Shown: positions 12,601 to 24,141, counted from the first letter of the stretch. The stretch: 64,000 bases of DNA from Panax quinquefolius (GCA_020205615.1 CM035161.1:4084526-4148525); one strand, 5' to 3'. Program-made: numbers and translations. The notes: generated by a model not told the origin, from the sequence alone.

Positions 12601-14363
12601 CAGATATATATTGATTGATGTTACAGGGATAAAAGATAGACGGTGAACTTTTAAATTCATACATAGAAGATAGTAGTTTGCATTCTCTACTTAACTCTTC
12701 TAATGAATTATTATTTCCGTTGCGAATATTGATTTAAAACTTGTTGTCTATTGTATTCTATTAGATTTATCCCTGTTGAAGACTAATGATAATTTGTTGT
12801 ATATTATCTTAGTCATAATATTCTTTATCCGGCTAGTTGAGCTCACCCTTTTCCTTTTTTGTTCCATTTTTCTTCTCGGGAGGCGAGAATATAAGCGAGT
12901 ACGCAGTCGGGGTATGGAATGAAGGTTCTAGAGAGAGTTATTTAGTAGTCCTCACCATTTTTGTAAAATAATGTATCAATAAATGTGATGAGGATTTATT
13001 TGAGTATAGATATTGTCTAGAAGATAATATTTGTATTCAAACTCACAATTTTACTGTTGTAATAATAAAGTTGTAGTTGTTTCTGTACCATGTATTGACA
13101 ACTCAGAATGGGTGATGTATACCTATTTTGGGGGCGTCAAGAAACTAATCTTCACTAGCTAATCTTCCTGGATATTCTGGATCAGATTCATATCCACCTA
13201 CTTGTTTGTTCCTTGCATGATTGAACAATTTGACACATAATTTCTTGCGGTATTGAAGGATTGGAAATGGTTTTGGCATCCCAGAAATCGTCTGATGAAG
13301 AAAATGTTCCGCAAAAGAAATTGTAAATATTCCACAATCGCTGAAAAAATAATAAACATATAAAAAAAATCGAAACAAAATTCATGGTATATGGAAAACT
13401 GAAAAAAAAAACAATGTAAACTTACCCTTCAATTTGTTCAGAAAGACCCTCTGCAAATTCGAGATCAATAATATCATGTTCTACTTTGTTGCGGTATGGA
13501 ACACTATTGAAATCAATGTCAGATCTATTCTTCCAAAACCCGCAACTAGACAAAATTATGGGAAAAATAAAAATGTATGGCTCACACACATCCATAATAT
13601 TTGTGCGCATTAAATTCCTGTCCTGTTGTAGAGAATTATAAACCACTAATACTCTGCGGTGCACATCAAAAACCAGCAAAAACCAATGACCAGGAGCTGA
13701 CATATGAACGGGAAACATGACAAAATCAACAGAAATCCACGGTGTGTTGACTTCTATAAGAAAGCCATGAATATACTCAGCTATATCACCAGAGCCCAAC
13801 AACAGATTCTTATCACAATTTCTATTACAATATTTCACATATAATTTGGTCAACTTGATATGGAACCAACAATCTGTTGTTGTAACCCTTATTTGAATTT
13901 TGTTCGAGTGCCTAGCCAGTTTACGAATGTAATACAAGCAGATGTTGATGTGTTGAACAAAAATTAAAAACAAAATAACAATCAGAGATAAACAAAGGAA
14001 AAAAATAATACTGAAACATAATAGTAACCAATACATACACATATAGTAACCAATATGATTATATAAGGTAACCGAAACTAACAAACATATATACAAAGGT
14101 AATAAAAAAACTCACATCATCATCAAGCCACTGCCCAGGGGTCTTTAGCTTGTAAAACCACATTTTTGAGGCTATTGACACAGACCCAAATCTGAATAAA
14201 GGCTCAATTTTGTCATTGTTACCCGGACCTTTTTTAATCCTTCAAAACAATAACATATTAGAAATATAAAAGAAATGATTTTATATCCTATTAAAAAATG
14301 TAATGCAAATATATTAAAATCCAATAGACATACCTTTTCCTGTTATTTAATCCAATCTTAAAC

Positions 14364-14755
14364 TGTGACGCCCCCAAAATAGGTCCATTCCATCCAACCC
14401 ATTCTGAGTCGCCAAATACATGGTACAGAAATAACTACAACTTTATTAATACATTTGTCGTGCAAAATACGACAACATATATACTGTGAGTTTAAATACA
14501 ATTATTGTCTTCTAGAAAATATCCACACGCAAATAAATCCCCATCACAATTATTGATACATTATTTTACAAAATAATATTCCACGACCAAACGAATATTC
14601 TCCGACAATAATGAATATTTTATAACCACTTGCTTATTCGAAATATTTGCGTATTTTACCCATAACTATCCACATTAATCAAATCAACCCTTACTATTTC
14701 AAAATAATAAATAGAGGAAAATAAATTTCATTTATTAATAATTTGGGGTCTTACA
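14364..14755 (-). repeat. Internally deleted 3' LTR
   Basis: About 390 bp against about 2.7 kb for its partner. It joins about 220 bp of the LTR 3' end (TGTGACGCCCCC side) directly to about 170 bp of the LTR 5' end at about 14583. Next to it, 14756-14767 is the complement of the polypurine tract AAGGAGGGAGG. Confidence 0.9.
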
Positions 14756-16266
14756 ACCTCCCTCCTTATGAAATTTCGTCCCTCGAAATTGACGACGATA
14801 CTGGTGTTTCAAAAAGATGAGAATTCCTCGCTTTCATTTCCATTTCCAACTCCCGGTCATTTCCTCAATAGCATGGTTTCTCCACAAAACTTTAACTTGT
14901 GGTATAACCTCGATGACATGGGACGTGTTCTTTCCTATCCAAGATCTTGACAGTTCCTCCTCGTGACGTTAAGTCTTCTGGCTATCTCGTTCGGTTCTAA
15001 CTCAATGATGTGGTTCGCCCTCCACATATTTACGTAACATCGATCGTGAAAAACGTTATGAACACGCCATACTTGGCGGTAAAAGCGAGTCTATAGGCCG
15101 CGATTCCTATTCGATCGAGAATTTCAAATGGATTAATAAATCGAAGGTTTGAGTTTTCCTCACCTCACCGATTCTTGCTTTTGAAATAACAACTTCTTGC
15201 ACTCCTTCTTCAAATTCATCACCGGTGTGTAGCTTGAGCGACTTTTAACTTTATCGATTAAAGTCGATTATACTCAGATATCATCACGTGGGTACCTAGA
15301 GTTTTCATCTCCATCTCTATTATTTGTAAATTATACGAAATGAATCTTTGACAATATCGTACTCGTACTTGTATACGATCTTCTACTCAACACGTCAGCT
15401 ACCACGTTCGCTTTTCCAGGATGGCATGATCAGAACATGTGCTGAAATAAGTCCGCGTCATACGTTCCTCATTCTCCACCAAATGAGGTGCAAACCTGGA
15501 TAACTCCGTAAACTTCGCCTCGTCTTTGGGACAATTGCATGTTATTCTCGCTCGGTCTAATAAACTCCACTTCCTTCATATGACGAATACTTTCAAGGAA
15601 GTACTTGTCATTGAACTGTTTCTGAAACATCTCCCATGACATGCTGAGTGCAGCTGGATGGGTACACTTCACAGATTCCCACTAGTAATCTGCCTCGTTA
15701 CGGAACATAAAAGTAGCGATTGGAACTTTCTGTTCCTCCGTGCATCCCAAGACATCGAATATCTTGGTAATTTGTTTGACCCACGTCTCCGCCTTAATCA
15801 GATCCGGCTTTCCCAATTCGTGGTCCCAACTTTGAACTGTTTGGTTTGTGACCACCCGTGAATTGCTATCATTTCTCCTCAGATATTTTGAACACGAGTC
15901 TCCTCGTCGATTTTGCATGAAACGCAAAAAGCATCTAAACATCCCCTCGCTCATCATCTCGTCAGCGGTGGTGTTGTTCACAGAGAGTACATTGCCACCG
16001 ACTGACGCTTCTCCTCGTTGGTGAAAGTACAGGCATCTCCACGGTCTCATTTACTCCATCATTAATATTCTCACGACATTCTCAAATCTTTCATAAAACA
16101 AGGGTTAATTAAGGAAATCAATATATCACATAATATCCCTATATACTAACTAACTAACAAATAAGCTTAGGTAGGACACACTAGCGAAGGATTTACTCGC
16201 CTCTCCCTCCTAGTTCTATTCCCCGATCTCCGCCAGGAGATCATATCCCTAAGCTCGATACCAACC
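14756..16266 (-). pseudogene. Deleted gag-pol of the 14364-18983 element
   Basis: Read on the - strand from 16266. A primer-binding site complement lies at 16249-16264 (TTGGTATCGAGC). Next comes a gag frame from about 16050 to 15469 with AETWVKQITKIFDVLGCTEEQKV and SWEMFQKQFNDKYF, typical of the gypsy gag domain. It then jumps near 15430 to an RNase H end (HPGKANVVADVLSRR, about 15420-15365) and near 15260 to integrase-linker and C-terminal fragments. Protease, reverse transcriptase and most of integrase are missing. Gag is broken between 15672 and 15682. It is a deletion derivative of element A. Confidence 0.85.
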
Positions 16267-18983
16267 GTGACGCCCCAAAATAGGTCCATTCCATCCAACT
16301 CATTCTCGAGTCGCCAAATACATGGTACAAAAAAATAACTACAACTTTATTAATACATTTGTCGTGCAAAATACGACAACATATATATTTGTGAGTTTAA
16401 ATACAATTATTGTCTTCTGACAATATATCCACACGCAAATAAATCCCCATCACAATTATTGATACATTATTTTACAAAAATGGTGAGGACTACTAAACAA
16501 CTCTCTCTAAAACCTTCATTCCATACCCCGACTAAGACTTCATTACATTCTCGCCTCTCGAGAAGAAAAATGGAACAACAAGGAAAAGGGTGAGCTCAAC
16601 TAGCCCAAAGAAGAATATTATGACTAAGATAATATACAACAAATTATCGTTAGTCTTCAACAGGAAAATCTAATAAAATACAATAGACAACCAGCTTTAA
16701 ATCAATCTTCGCAATGAAATAATAATTCATTAGAAGAGTTAAGTAGAGAATGCAAACTACTATCTTCTATATATGAATTTAAAAGTTCATCGTCGATATT
16801 TTATCCCCGTAACATCAATCAATATATATCCGGAATCAAATATTCATCTTTTTGCACTACAGCCAAAGATATTCATCACCGGTCATGTTCATCTAAACAC
16901 TGCTCATCTTTGGACTACGGCCAAAGATATTTATCGATCCAATCGTGTTCATCTCAACACTGCTCATCTTTGCACTACTACTACCAACGATATTCATCAA
17001 GAAATCATTCATCTTTACACTACAGCCAAAGATATTCAAGAATATCATCATTTAGAAATCGAGGATGATGAAAAATATTTTAAAGAAAATGAATCCAATT
17101 GAAACAAAAGAAAGAATATTAAGGATTCGTATTTTAAACAATCCAAGTTCAAAAATACTTCATAAGTAATCGAGTGGAGTAAAATTCAAGAATGATAAAA
17201 AACATGGATACAATCAAAGCTAGTATCCACAATAGATATTTTAGACGAAAAGGAAAATTTTCATTTTTGATGAATAATGCCGATTCGTGAATAATGTCAG
17301 ATACGTGAATAATGTCGATACGTGAATAAGTAACTCTCGACACCAAAAGTTCCAAATTTGATAAAAACTTCAGATCAATATTTCAAAGATAATGATATTG
17401 AAGAAATAATATCATTCAAAAAAAAATAATATCCCTTACCTCGAAAGACAAGATTTACTAGTTAAAACATCTGATATATAAAGCATGACTTGAACTCGCA
17501 CCGTATAGAAATACTCAAAGTATACTCAAAATACTCACAATAATACGCTTTCGACAATATTGAGAGAGAAACTTGATTTAAATTGTGATTTTCAATTCTA
17601 ACCTAAGACCTATTATATGGAAATTGCTTTAGAACACCAAAGCGTAAAATTTAATATAATATATTATTAATAATAAATTTTCCTACGCCTCTTTGGAAAT
17701 CAGCTCCTAACATTTCCCACATGCCAACCTTCTAGAAAAGTAATAAAAAACGTTTTTCATAAAATAAATAATTAAAACTTACAAAAATCAATTATTTCGA
17801 ACTTTGGAACTTTAATAATTCACAATAAATAGTCTTTTTGCCAAAAAATTCGAATCTTGCGAATTTTTATAGGAAATTCAATTCTCTACAACTTTGCGAA
17901 GAAAGTTTTTCCAAATTCTAAATGTAAATCGACCAAATTCATAAACTGACGATTTTACAAGCTATAATCAAATTTCATTAATAAATGGGATCCAATTTAT
18001 ATTTAACATGTTTTAAACATTTATTGTAACAAAATACTCTTCCTCCTCAGATACTCATATATCCCACATTCATTGTAAAAATATCACCATTATTATATTA
18101 TTAAAATATAATAATATATTTAAATGAATTATTTTATCAGAAAAAGATAAAATATTAATTTTCAACAATTGTCACATTAAAAAATTTCTCCATCTATATC
18201 CACATAAAATCAATATTTTCCTCATCATATAAATCAATAATTAATTATTCACAAATAATATTACAGAATCACAAGATCTTGTGACTGTGTAGCTTCTCGT
18301 GAAAGAGGGACTTTCCAATAAGGATCTCTCACTTCTTGGCCGCAATTCTTGGTGACCAAACCTCTCCTTAAGCGTAACTTTCTAGACATTGCCAATAATG
18401 TTATCCAATAATATTATTCAGATAATATGAATTATTGTCTGATAATGGAAAATATCTTGTGTAATGACAATTTATCAAAACAACAAAGAATATAAAAATA
18501 TCAACGCAAAGAATTATTGAATCAATAAAATAAAATATCGAATAAAGAATTCTCGTAACAATTATTGAGTAGTGCCTTCTTACGTAAGAATCAATAATTG
18601 GTGCAATACTGTAATCTTCTTCGTTCAACAACGCCAGACAATGTGTTTTAACCACCGGGTATTCCAATGTAATTAATTCAGTAATAACTACGCCAATTAT
18701 TTATAAACAACTTATATTTGTTGTTTTCTTCCTCCAATCGCTTTTCCGTTATGGGGCCCATAAAAGATCGCTACTGTTGCATTTAATATTCCCACAAAGA
18801 TTTGAATATTCCACGACCAAACGAATATTCTCCGACAATAATGAATATTTTATAACTACTTGCTTATTCAAATATTTATGTATTTTACCCATAACTATCC
18901 ACATTAATCAAATCAACCCTTACTATTTCAAAATAATAAATAGAGGAAAATAAATTTCATTTATTAATAATTTGGGTCTTACA
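16267..18983 (-). repeat. 5' LTR of the collapsed element
   Basis: About 2.7 kb, family A, from TGTAAGACCCAAATTATTAATAAATG (complement at 18983) to the complement of CGTGACGCCCC at 16267. It holds at least four TAGTGCA-type modules at about 16850-17040, more than the sister LTRs. The TATA region near 17610-17625 is altered relative to TATAAATAG in other copies. Confidence 0.88.
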
Positions 18984-19857
18984 TAAACCATCGCTCAAAT
19001 GTAACATCTTCACTTTTCAAGGAATACCCATACGAGATATCCGGAAATCTTGACAAGATCATGCATAATCGATTAACATCCACATCTGAAGAAGTTGAAT
19101 CAGCTGAATCGAACTTTGAAGTAAAAGGACTCTTCAAAACAAAGACTCTTCGCAAACTGCCGTGCGAATGCAGTTCGCACGATTGATTTTTTTCTTTGAT
19201 TTCTCAACTCCAAAGACAATGAATTAAATCTCGAGTTATTAACACCATCTCATCAAGTATCGATACGTATGATTCTTCAATTTATTACCCTATAATGTTT
19301 TACAATACAATACATGACACAAAAACAAAAGACAATAGCAAATTAAAAATACAAAACTTCTGATCAATATAAACATAAACACTATGGCAAACTAACTAAT
19401 ACAACAAATGAAGGAAACTGCTGATGAAAAAAATTACAAACCTCAATAGGGGTAAAAACAACAATTTCTTTCCCACTAGATTGACTTAAAATATCAAAAC
19501 TAGGAATGTCATTGATCTTTTCAGCCTGTTAAAAAAAATACAATTTATAAATATAACACGTTAAAAAAAATAACACTTTAAAAAAAATGGTTAACCTTTT
19601 CATCCTCAGAATGAATGTGAACCCCTCTAGGCGTATAAACAATAATCTCTTTCCCATCAGAATTTAAACTGACATTTTTGCTTTCAATCTGTAAAAAAAC
19701 AGAAAAAAATAAGCATTTAATTATTAACCATGAAAAAAAAATGAAAAACAAAAATAAATGTAAACCTTTGCATCCTCTTCTTCAAACTGATTTCTAACAA
19801 CACCACCAATAGGAGGATCAACACTTCCTTTAACATTACCACCATAAACATTCTCAC

Positions 19858-19908
19858 CCAACTCATCATCACCATCATCAACAACACCATCATCATCATC
19901 ATCATCAA

Positions 19909-19949
<41 letters not shown>

Positions 19950-19950
19950 A
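19858..19950 (-). repeat. Trinucleotide repeat coding for poly-Asp
   Basis: A run of ATC/ATCATC on the + strand. In the protease frame it reads as two Asp blocks separated by Val. It is in frame with the exon 20314-19766 and is likely to vary in length. Confidence 0.85.
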
Positions 19951-22609
19951 CAACAACATTAACATTTTTATGTTTGCTATAACTAGACTGGCCATATAAA
20001 TACTTTCTAAACATCTTCTTTACATCCCTACAAATCTGAATTTGAAACACTTGCATTTGATCTTTTAATTCAACACCCAAATTTTCAATTTCTCTTTTCA
20101 CCTCCATCACCTTACCTTCCAAAGGTTTAACCCGTGCATCGATAACTTTTTCCACATCAGAAATAGAAAACCTAAGATCTTTAACCTTACTTGATGATTC
20201 AACTTTAAAATCAGAAATTTTGACTCCACTATCATTTCCATTAAAAAAATGAAAACCCCCTAACCCCAACCGAACCTTTTCATCCTCCGTAGGAACAATA
20301 TTCTGAATAATCAACTGAAACAAAACAATAGCAACAAATATACCATGTCAAAAACATTAAATATAAAACATAAACAAAACAGTACAAAAAAAAATAGTAA
20401 CCAAAATCATATATAAAGGTAACCAAATATAAAGCAAATGGTAACCAACATACCTGACCAGATCCAAAAACAAGGTCATTCAATTTCTCATTCTTGGGAG
20501 GCTTTCCTAACTCCCTCCATCTAAATAATCCGAACTCTGCAAAGATGATCATCAACACAAAAGCCTCGACTTTCAAAGTAGGTATTGTTTCAAACAAAAA
20601 CTTGAAACACATAAGGTAATCCATTAAGTTTGTAAGATTTACAATGTATCCCTATAAAAATTGTAAATCACCCCACCATGCTTATCCTTCCTTACATGAC
20701 CCTTAACTGTAATGGATAAAGAATTCTTTGTTTGTTGAAATGCAAATTTACTCCATGGATAACTTTCAATATCCCCATAAGACAAAAAGTTAAACAAAGC
20801 TTCATCAACATAATTGTCAGAAACAGTAACTACTATGAAATTAAAAACCAATAAAATAATGGACATCTTAACTGCCTCATCATCATCATCAAAAACAACG
20901 CTCCTATATATCATCCCGATAGTAGAACGAGTAACAACCTCATCACCAAAAAACTTCTCCAGCAACAAATTTTCAATCCCCTTAAAACCATCAATGTCTT
21001 CATTTCCTTGCCAATTCAAACCAGAAATCAAACAAAATTCGGGCAATCCAAACTTTACCCTTCTCTCACCAAATAGAAACCACAACTCCCCATCATCCCT
21101 TTGATAAACTTCCCTAATCAAAGCCTGATGGATTATCTGTGAAAACATCTGAGGCTGCCCAAACTCTAAAAATTTTCCAAAACATGTCAACTTAAACTTA
21201 TTCAATTGTACCTCAGACAATTTGTTCTTAATAATATTTGGAACCTCCATATCACACCAATAAATAACTTTTGATGTAAAGTTTCTATTATTCTCCTCAT
21301 AGAATAGATCCTAAATCTGAAAATGCAAAAAATTACATTAAAAACACATTAACCAAATTAAAAAAAAAACTTTAAAACTTTAAACCAAAAACTATTAAAT
21401 GAACAATATCAATGTTAACCAAAATAATTTCAGCAAGAGATCAAAACCCAAATTAATTAGACAATTTAATATATAACAAATTATATACTAAACAATATAG
21501 ATAATAATATTAACAAGACATCCACTTGGAAAAAACTTAACCATTTTTTTCACGTACAACATAAACAATCATCAATCTCCAACTCTATTGAAATAAAATA
21601 CATGTTAACAACTATGATATCAGCAGTTTCCAAGCATTTCAATATTGGTAACCAAAAAAAATTATCAAGTTACCAGCATAATATAAATCTATATAATAAC
21701 AGTAATTTAATGTAGTAACCAAAAATTAATCTAATAGTATCTGAGACTCAAAAAGAATGAAAACATTGATTTAAACAAGATCAATTTGAACAATCCTTAA
21801 AACAACACAAAATCTAATGAAATATAATACATTTAAACAACTATAACAAAAATCAGTTTCCAAACATATAAACAAAGGTAACCAAACAACAGTTAGCAAG
21901 TTTCTAACAAAAAAATAATCAACCTGTATAATCAAAAAAATAATCAACCTTCACATGTTTCAGCTGTGAAACCATTTTCCGGCTATGACCCTCAACTTCA
22001 TCTTCTTTGGCAACTTTTTCGGCAGAACCTTCAAAATCGGAATCAATATACACCAATGATTTAGCCTTCTTCTTCGTATGTCTCCCAATATTCTTATCAT
22101 CCGCATCTGATTTCAACAATAACTTATTTCCCTGTTTTGAAGTCGTTGGAATACTATCCTTCACCATTACAGATAACTTCGAATCCTCCAAATAATAATC
22201 ATCTGAAACTCTTTTCCTCTTCCTATCAGGTTTCTTAACCCCCATTCCCTCCATGCTCTTCCTCGTAGAGACCATCGTGGAAAAAAAGAGGAAGAAATCA
22301 AAACTGATAAATTGGAACAAACTAAAAAACTTAAGAATACACACGAACTGAAGCAAAATACAACAAAGACGAAGTAAAAACTAAACGCAAGCAACAAAAA
22401 TCAACCAGAAAATGTCGGCAGACACCAGACAGAGAAAAAGAAAAGTTTGCTTAGAAAGTTCTCAAAAGACCAAATAAGGGTTTCCAAATAAAAGAGACGG
22501 CAAAGGAACTAAAGAAATTTAAAATGAACACCATTCCATAAAAAACGCGAATTCAGTTTTTTTTTTAAAAAAAAAAACTGAATTGACATGTCATCAGCAA
22601 ATTAAAACA

Positions 22610-22747
22610 CATCCCATAATTAAAGGAAGCATAAATATGTACTAATAATAAAAATAAAATTTTAAAGACATTAATTGTGTAAATATTTAATGAGTGCACT
22701 ATTGTTGTAATTATGTTTTAAAATGTACTATAAAATATAATTGTTCC
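22610..22747 (-). repeat. MULE right terminal inverted repeat
   Basis: The reverse complement of 22681-22712 matches 1406-1437 closely. The outer end is taken as TTGTTCC, just before the TTAATTTTA target-site flank. The inner limit is approximate. Confidence 0.65.
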
Positions 22748-23250
22748 TTAATTTTATTGTAACACAATTCCAAATAGAGTAAAAAAATGTTTGAGAAGAT
22801 TCAATACCCATTAGTATTTATTATTATTATTGCATTCACGGCAACAGTTTGACATATGGACCAGGTTACCAAATGTCATATGGACCACGTTAGTCCCATT
22901 CATAAGTTGAAGAGAAATCTGGGCTCTTTGGGATTGGGCCTACCTAAGAAATTGTATGTTCTCTCTCTTTCTGTTTAAAAAAGAAGAGATAAGGAATGGG
23001 ATGGGATAGGGTAGAGTAGGGATGGATGCAGCCCGTGTTTTAGGGGATTCCTTTTCAACTTTGCGTCTAACTTTCCGTCAATTCCATATAAAAATCTCAA
23101 TTCAAAATTAGAAGAAGAATAAAATCCAAGAAATTGACCAATCACCATATTTCTTTTCTTTTCTAAACAGTCTTTCTACTTTCCGAAACTCCCTCCCCCA
23201 TCTTTTTTTCTTTTTGTCTTCAACTTCTCTCCTTCCTAAATTTTTGTGTC
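22748..23250 (+). promoter_or_regulatory. Upstream region of the DUF538 gene
   Basis: From the MULE edge to the first ATG. It contains a near-direct repeat CATATGGACCA(G/C)GTTA at about 22854 and 22880, a CT-rich block at 22962-22972, a purine-rich stretch at 22980-23030 and a TATA-like TATAAAAATC at about 23088. The leader before the ATG is CT-rich. No other gene is visible. Confidence 0.5.
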
Positions 23251-23298
23251 ATGGCGTTCCATGCACTTGCTTTAGGCCTATTACTACTAGGTTTATGA
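23251..23298 (+). CDS. 15-residue hydrophobic ORF: signal peptide in the wrong frame or uORF
   Basis: ATG at 23251 opens MAFHALALGLLLLGL and stops at TGA 23296-23298. That stop overlaps the first in-frame ATG of the DUF538 frame (ATGA at 23295-23298). DUF538 proteins usually begin with a secretory signal peptide, and this peptide looks like one. It is therefore probably the true N-terminus cut off by a one-base frame change. The alternative is a short upstream ORF with termination-reinitiation. Confidence 0.5.
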   Translation: MAFHALALGLLLLGL

Positions 23299-24141
23299 GC
23301 TTTGTCCCTCCCTCTCATTCCATGTTCATCCACGACCTCCTGAGAAGCAATGGGTTACCCGCGGGTCTTCTTCCGAAAGAGGTAAAGTCGTACACCCTAT
23401 CCGAAGAAACAGGGCTATTGGAGGTGTATCTTGAGAGCCCCTGTTTAGCCAAATTAGACACCCTAGCCTTTTACGAAAGCGTAGTGAGAGCTAACCTCAC
23501 CTACGGCAGCCTGACGGGGGTGGAGGGTTTATCTCAAGAAGAACTTTTCTTATGGTTACCGGTGAAAGACATAATTGTGGATGACCCAATGTCAGGTCTT
23601 ATACTCTTTGACATTGGCCTCGCTCTCAAGCAACTCTCCCTCTCCCTCTTTGAAAATCCACCGCATTGCCAACCTCAAGGTACTTTTCTTTTTTATTTGG
23701 AGTGTATTTTCTCCTAGCTAGGAAGTTGCAGAATTTATGAAATATTAATACTTGAATAATATAGTAGTATGACAATTTTGAAGATAATACTAAAAAATGG
23801 ACTGTTTTTTGTATAGCAAAAAAATAAAAAAATAATTTATTTTTATTTTTGTGTGTCTCGGACAGCAAATAATATTTCTGTATGATATAGGTAGGAGTAA
23901 TAAGTTTCTTTTATTATTCTTAGAACTTTAACCTTTCCGCCATTTGTAGTTTCTAGTATCAAAAATTTACCGACACAGTGTGATTCACAAGACATGATAT
24001 TTGTGTCATAGTGTTGCGGAATTGTTTGTCTTGTTTTAATGTTAATGTTACTCACTCTAGTATGAAGTATAATTCCCGTTGTTTTACTCCAAATTTGTTT
24101 TTGCAGGTCTTTTGAGGGGAGATAGAAAGTTGGATGTTTAA
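23295..24141 (+). CDS. DUF538 family protein
   Basis: Two exons, 23295-23679 and 24107-24141, with a GT-AG intron (donor GTACTT, acceptor TTTTTGCAG), phase 1, giving 139 residues from ATG 23295. The protein runs MSFVPPSHSMFIHDLLRSNG, then GLPAGLLPKEVKSYTL, then FLWLPVKDI and FDIGLALKQLS, the order typical of the plant DUF538 domain. It ends RGDRKLDV in the short second exon. The family is small and plant-specific, usually secreted; its biochemical role is not settled. This copy lacks a signal peptide in its own frame, but one lies just upstream in another frame (23251). Relatives commonly start 20-25 residues earlier, so the annotated start may be an artefact. Confidence 0.85.

Larger units (their letters stand above)
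10571..13141 (+). mobile_element. Solo LTR, gypsy family A, at the ULP stop codon
   Basis: Begins TGTAAGACCCCGACTTATTA and ends GGGGGCGTCAAG, with the last two bases changed from CA. The target duplication AAACT lies at 10566-10570 and 13142-13146. Same family as the LTRs of element A. The U3/R region includes TATAAATAG at 11888-11896 followed by the usual leader. Tandem TAGTGCA modules lie at about 12460-12590. The insertion point overlaps the last bases of the convergent protease gene, whose TAG (complement of 13145-13147) survives. Confidence 0.92.
14364..18983 (-). mobile_element. Collapsed gypsy element (family A), in a ULP exon
   Basis: Oriented on the - strand, with target duplication TAAAC at 14359-14363 and 18984-18988. 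The right (5') LTR is nearly full length. The left (3') LTR has lost most of its middle. The internal part is only about 1.5 kb, with protease and reverse transcriptase absent. The host exon reads in one frame on either side of the insertion. The element can no longer encode its own proteins. Confidence 0.92.
13145..22275 (-). pseudogene. Ulp1-like C48 cysteine protease gene (DUF1985), MULE-borne
   Basis: Start at 22275 (MVSTRKS, with basic stretch KKPDRKRKR). Exons I can join: 22275-21949; 21310-20454 (DUF1985, e.g. GLPEFCLISGLNW); 20314-19766 (coiled region then an Asp run); 19688-19596; 19525-19442; from about 19208 across an inserted retroelement to about 14326; 14240-14116 (LKTPGQWLDDD); about 13955-13426; 13340-13145. 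The last two hold the peptidase signature: His in GHWFLLVFDV (13686-13688), Cys in EGDCGIF (13334-13336), Gln five residues earlier. The usual Asp of the YDS motif is Asn (VYNSL, 13635-13637). One frameshift lies near 20640, and no AG acceptor is visible before the HINIC block. Known relatives remove SUMO or related modifiers, but a MULE copy need not. It is convergent with mudrA, so it belongs to the element rather than the host. Probably inactive. Confidence 0.8.
1374..22747. mobile_element. Large MULE (KI/Kaonashi-like) with mudrA and ULP genes
   Basis: A 21.4 kb element. Its ends are inferred from diverged terminal inverted repeats: the block at 1411-1437 (ACAAgAATAGTGCACC) matches the reverse complement of 22681-22707 (ACAAcAATAGTGCACT). 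They are followed outwards by GGGTCC on the left and the complement of TTGTTCC on the right. The flanks TTAATTTA (1366-1373) and TTAATTTTA (22748-22756) look like a target duplication with a one-base indel. Inside are a + strand mudrA pseudogene and a convergent - strand Ulp1-like protease gene, as in KI-type MULEs of Arabidopsis and melon. Removing the three LTR insertions leaves about 11.6 kb. The mudrA damage and diverged ends suggest an old, immobile copy. Confidence 0.8.

Noticed and set aside
12439..12664. Open frames starting MNLKVHR or MYEFKSS in LTRs (also 16773, 45731, 53065)
   Set aside because: They recur in every family A LTR, follow the TAGTGCA array in several frames and have no protein character.
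19717..19995. Frame with a long methionine run on -
   Set aside because: It is the wrong frame of the poly-Asp trinucleotide repeat of the ULP gene.
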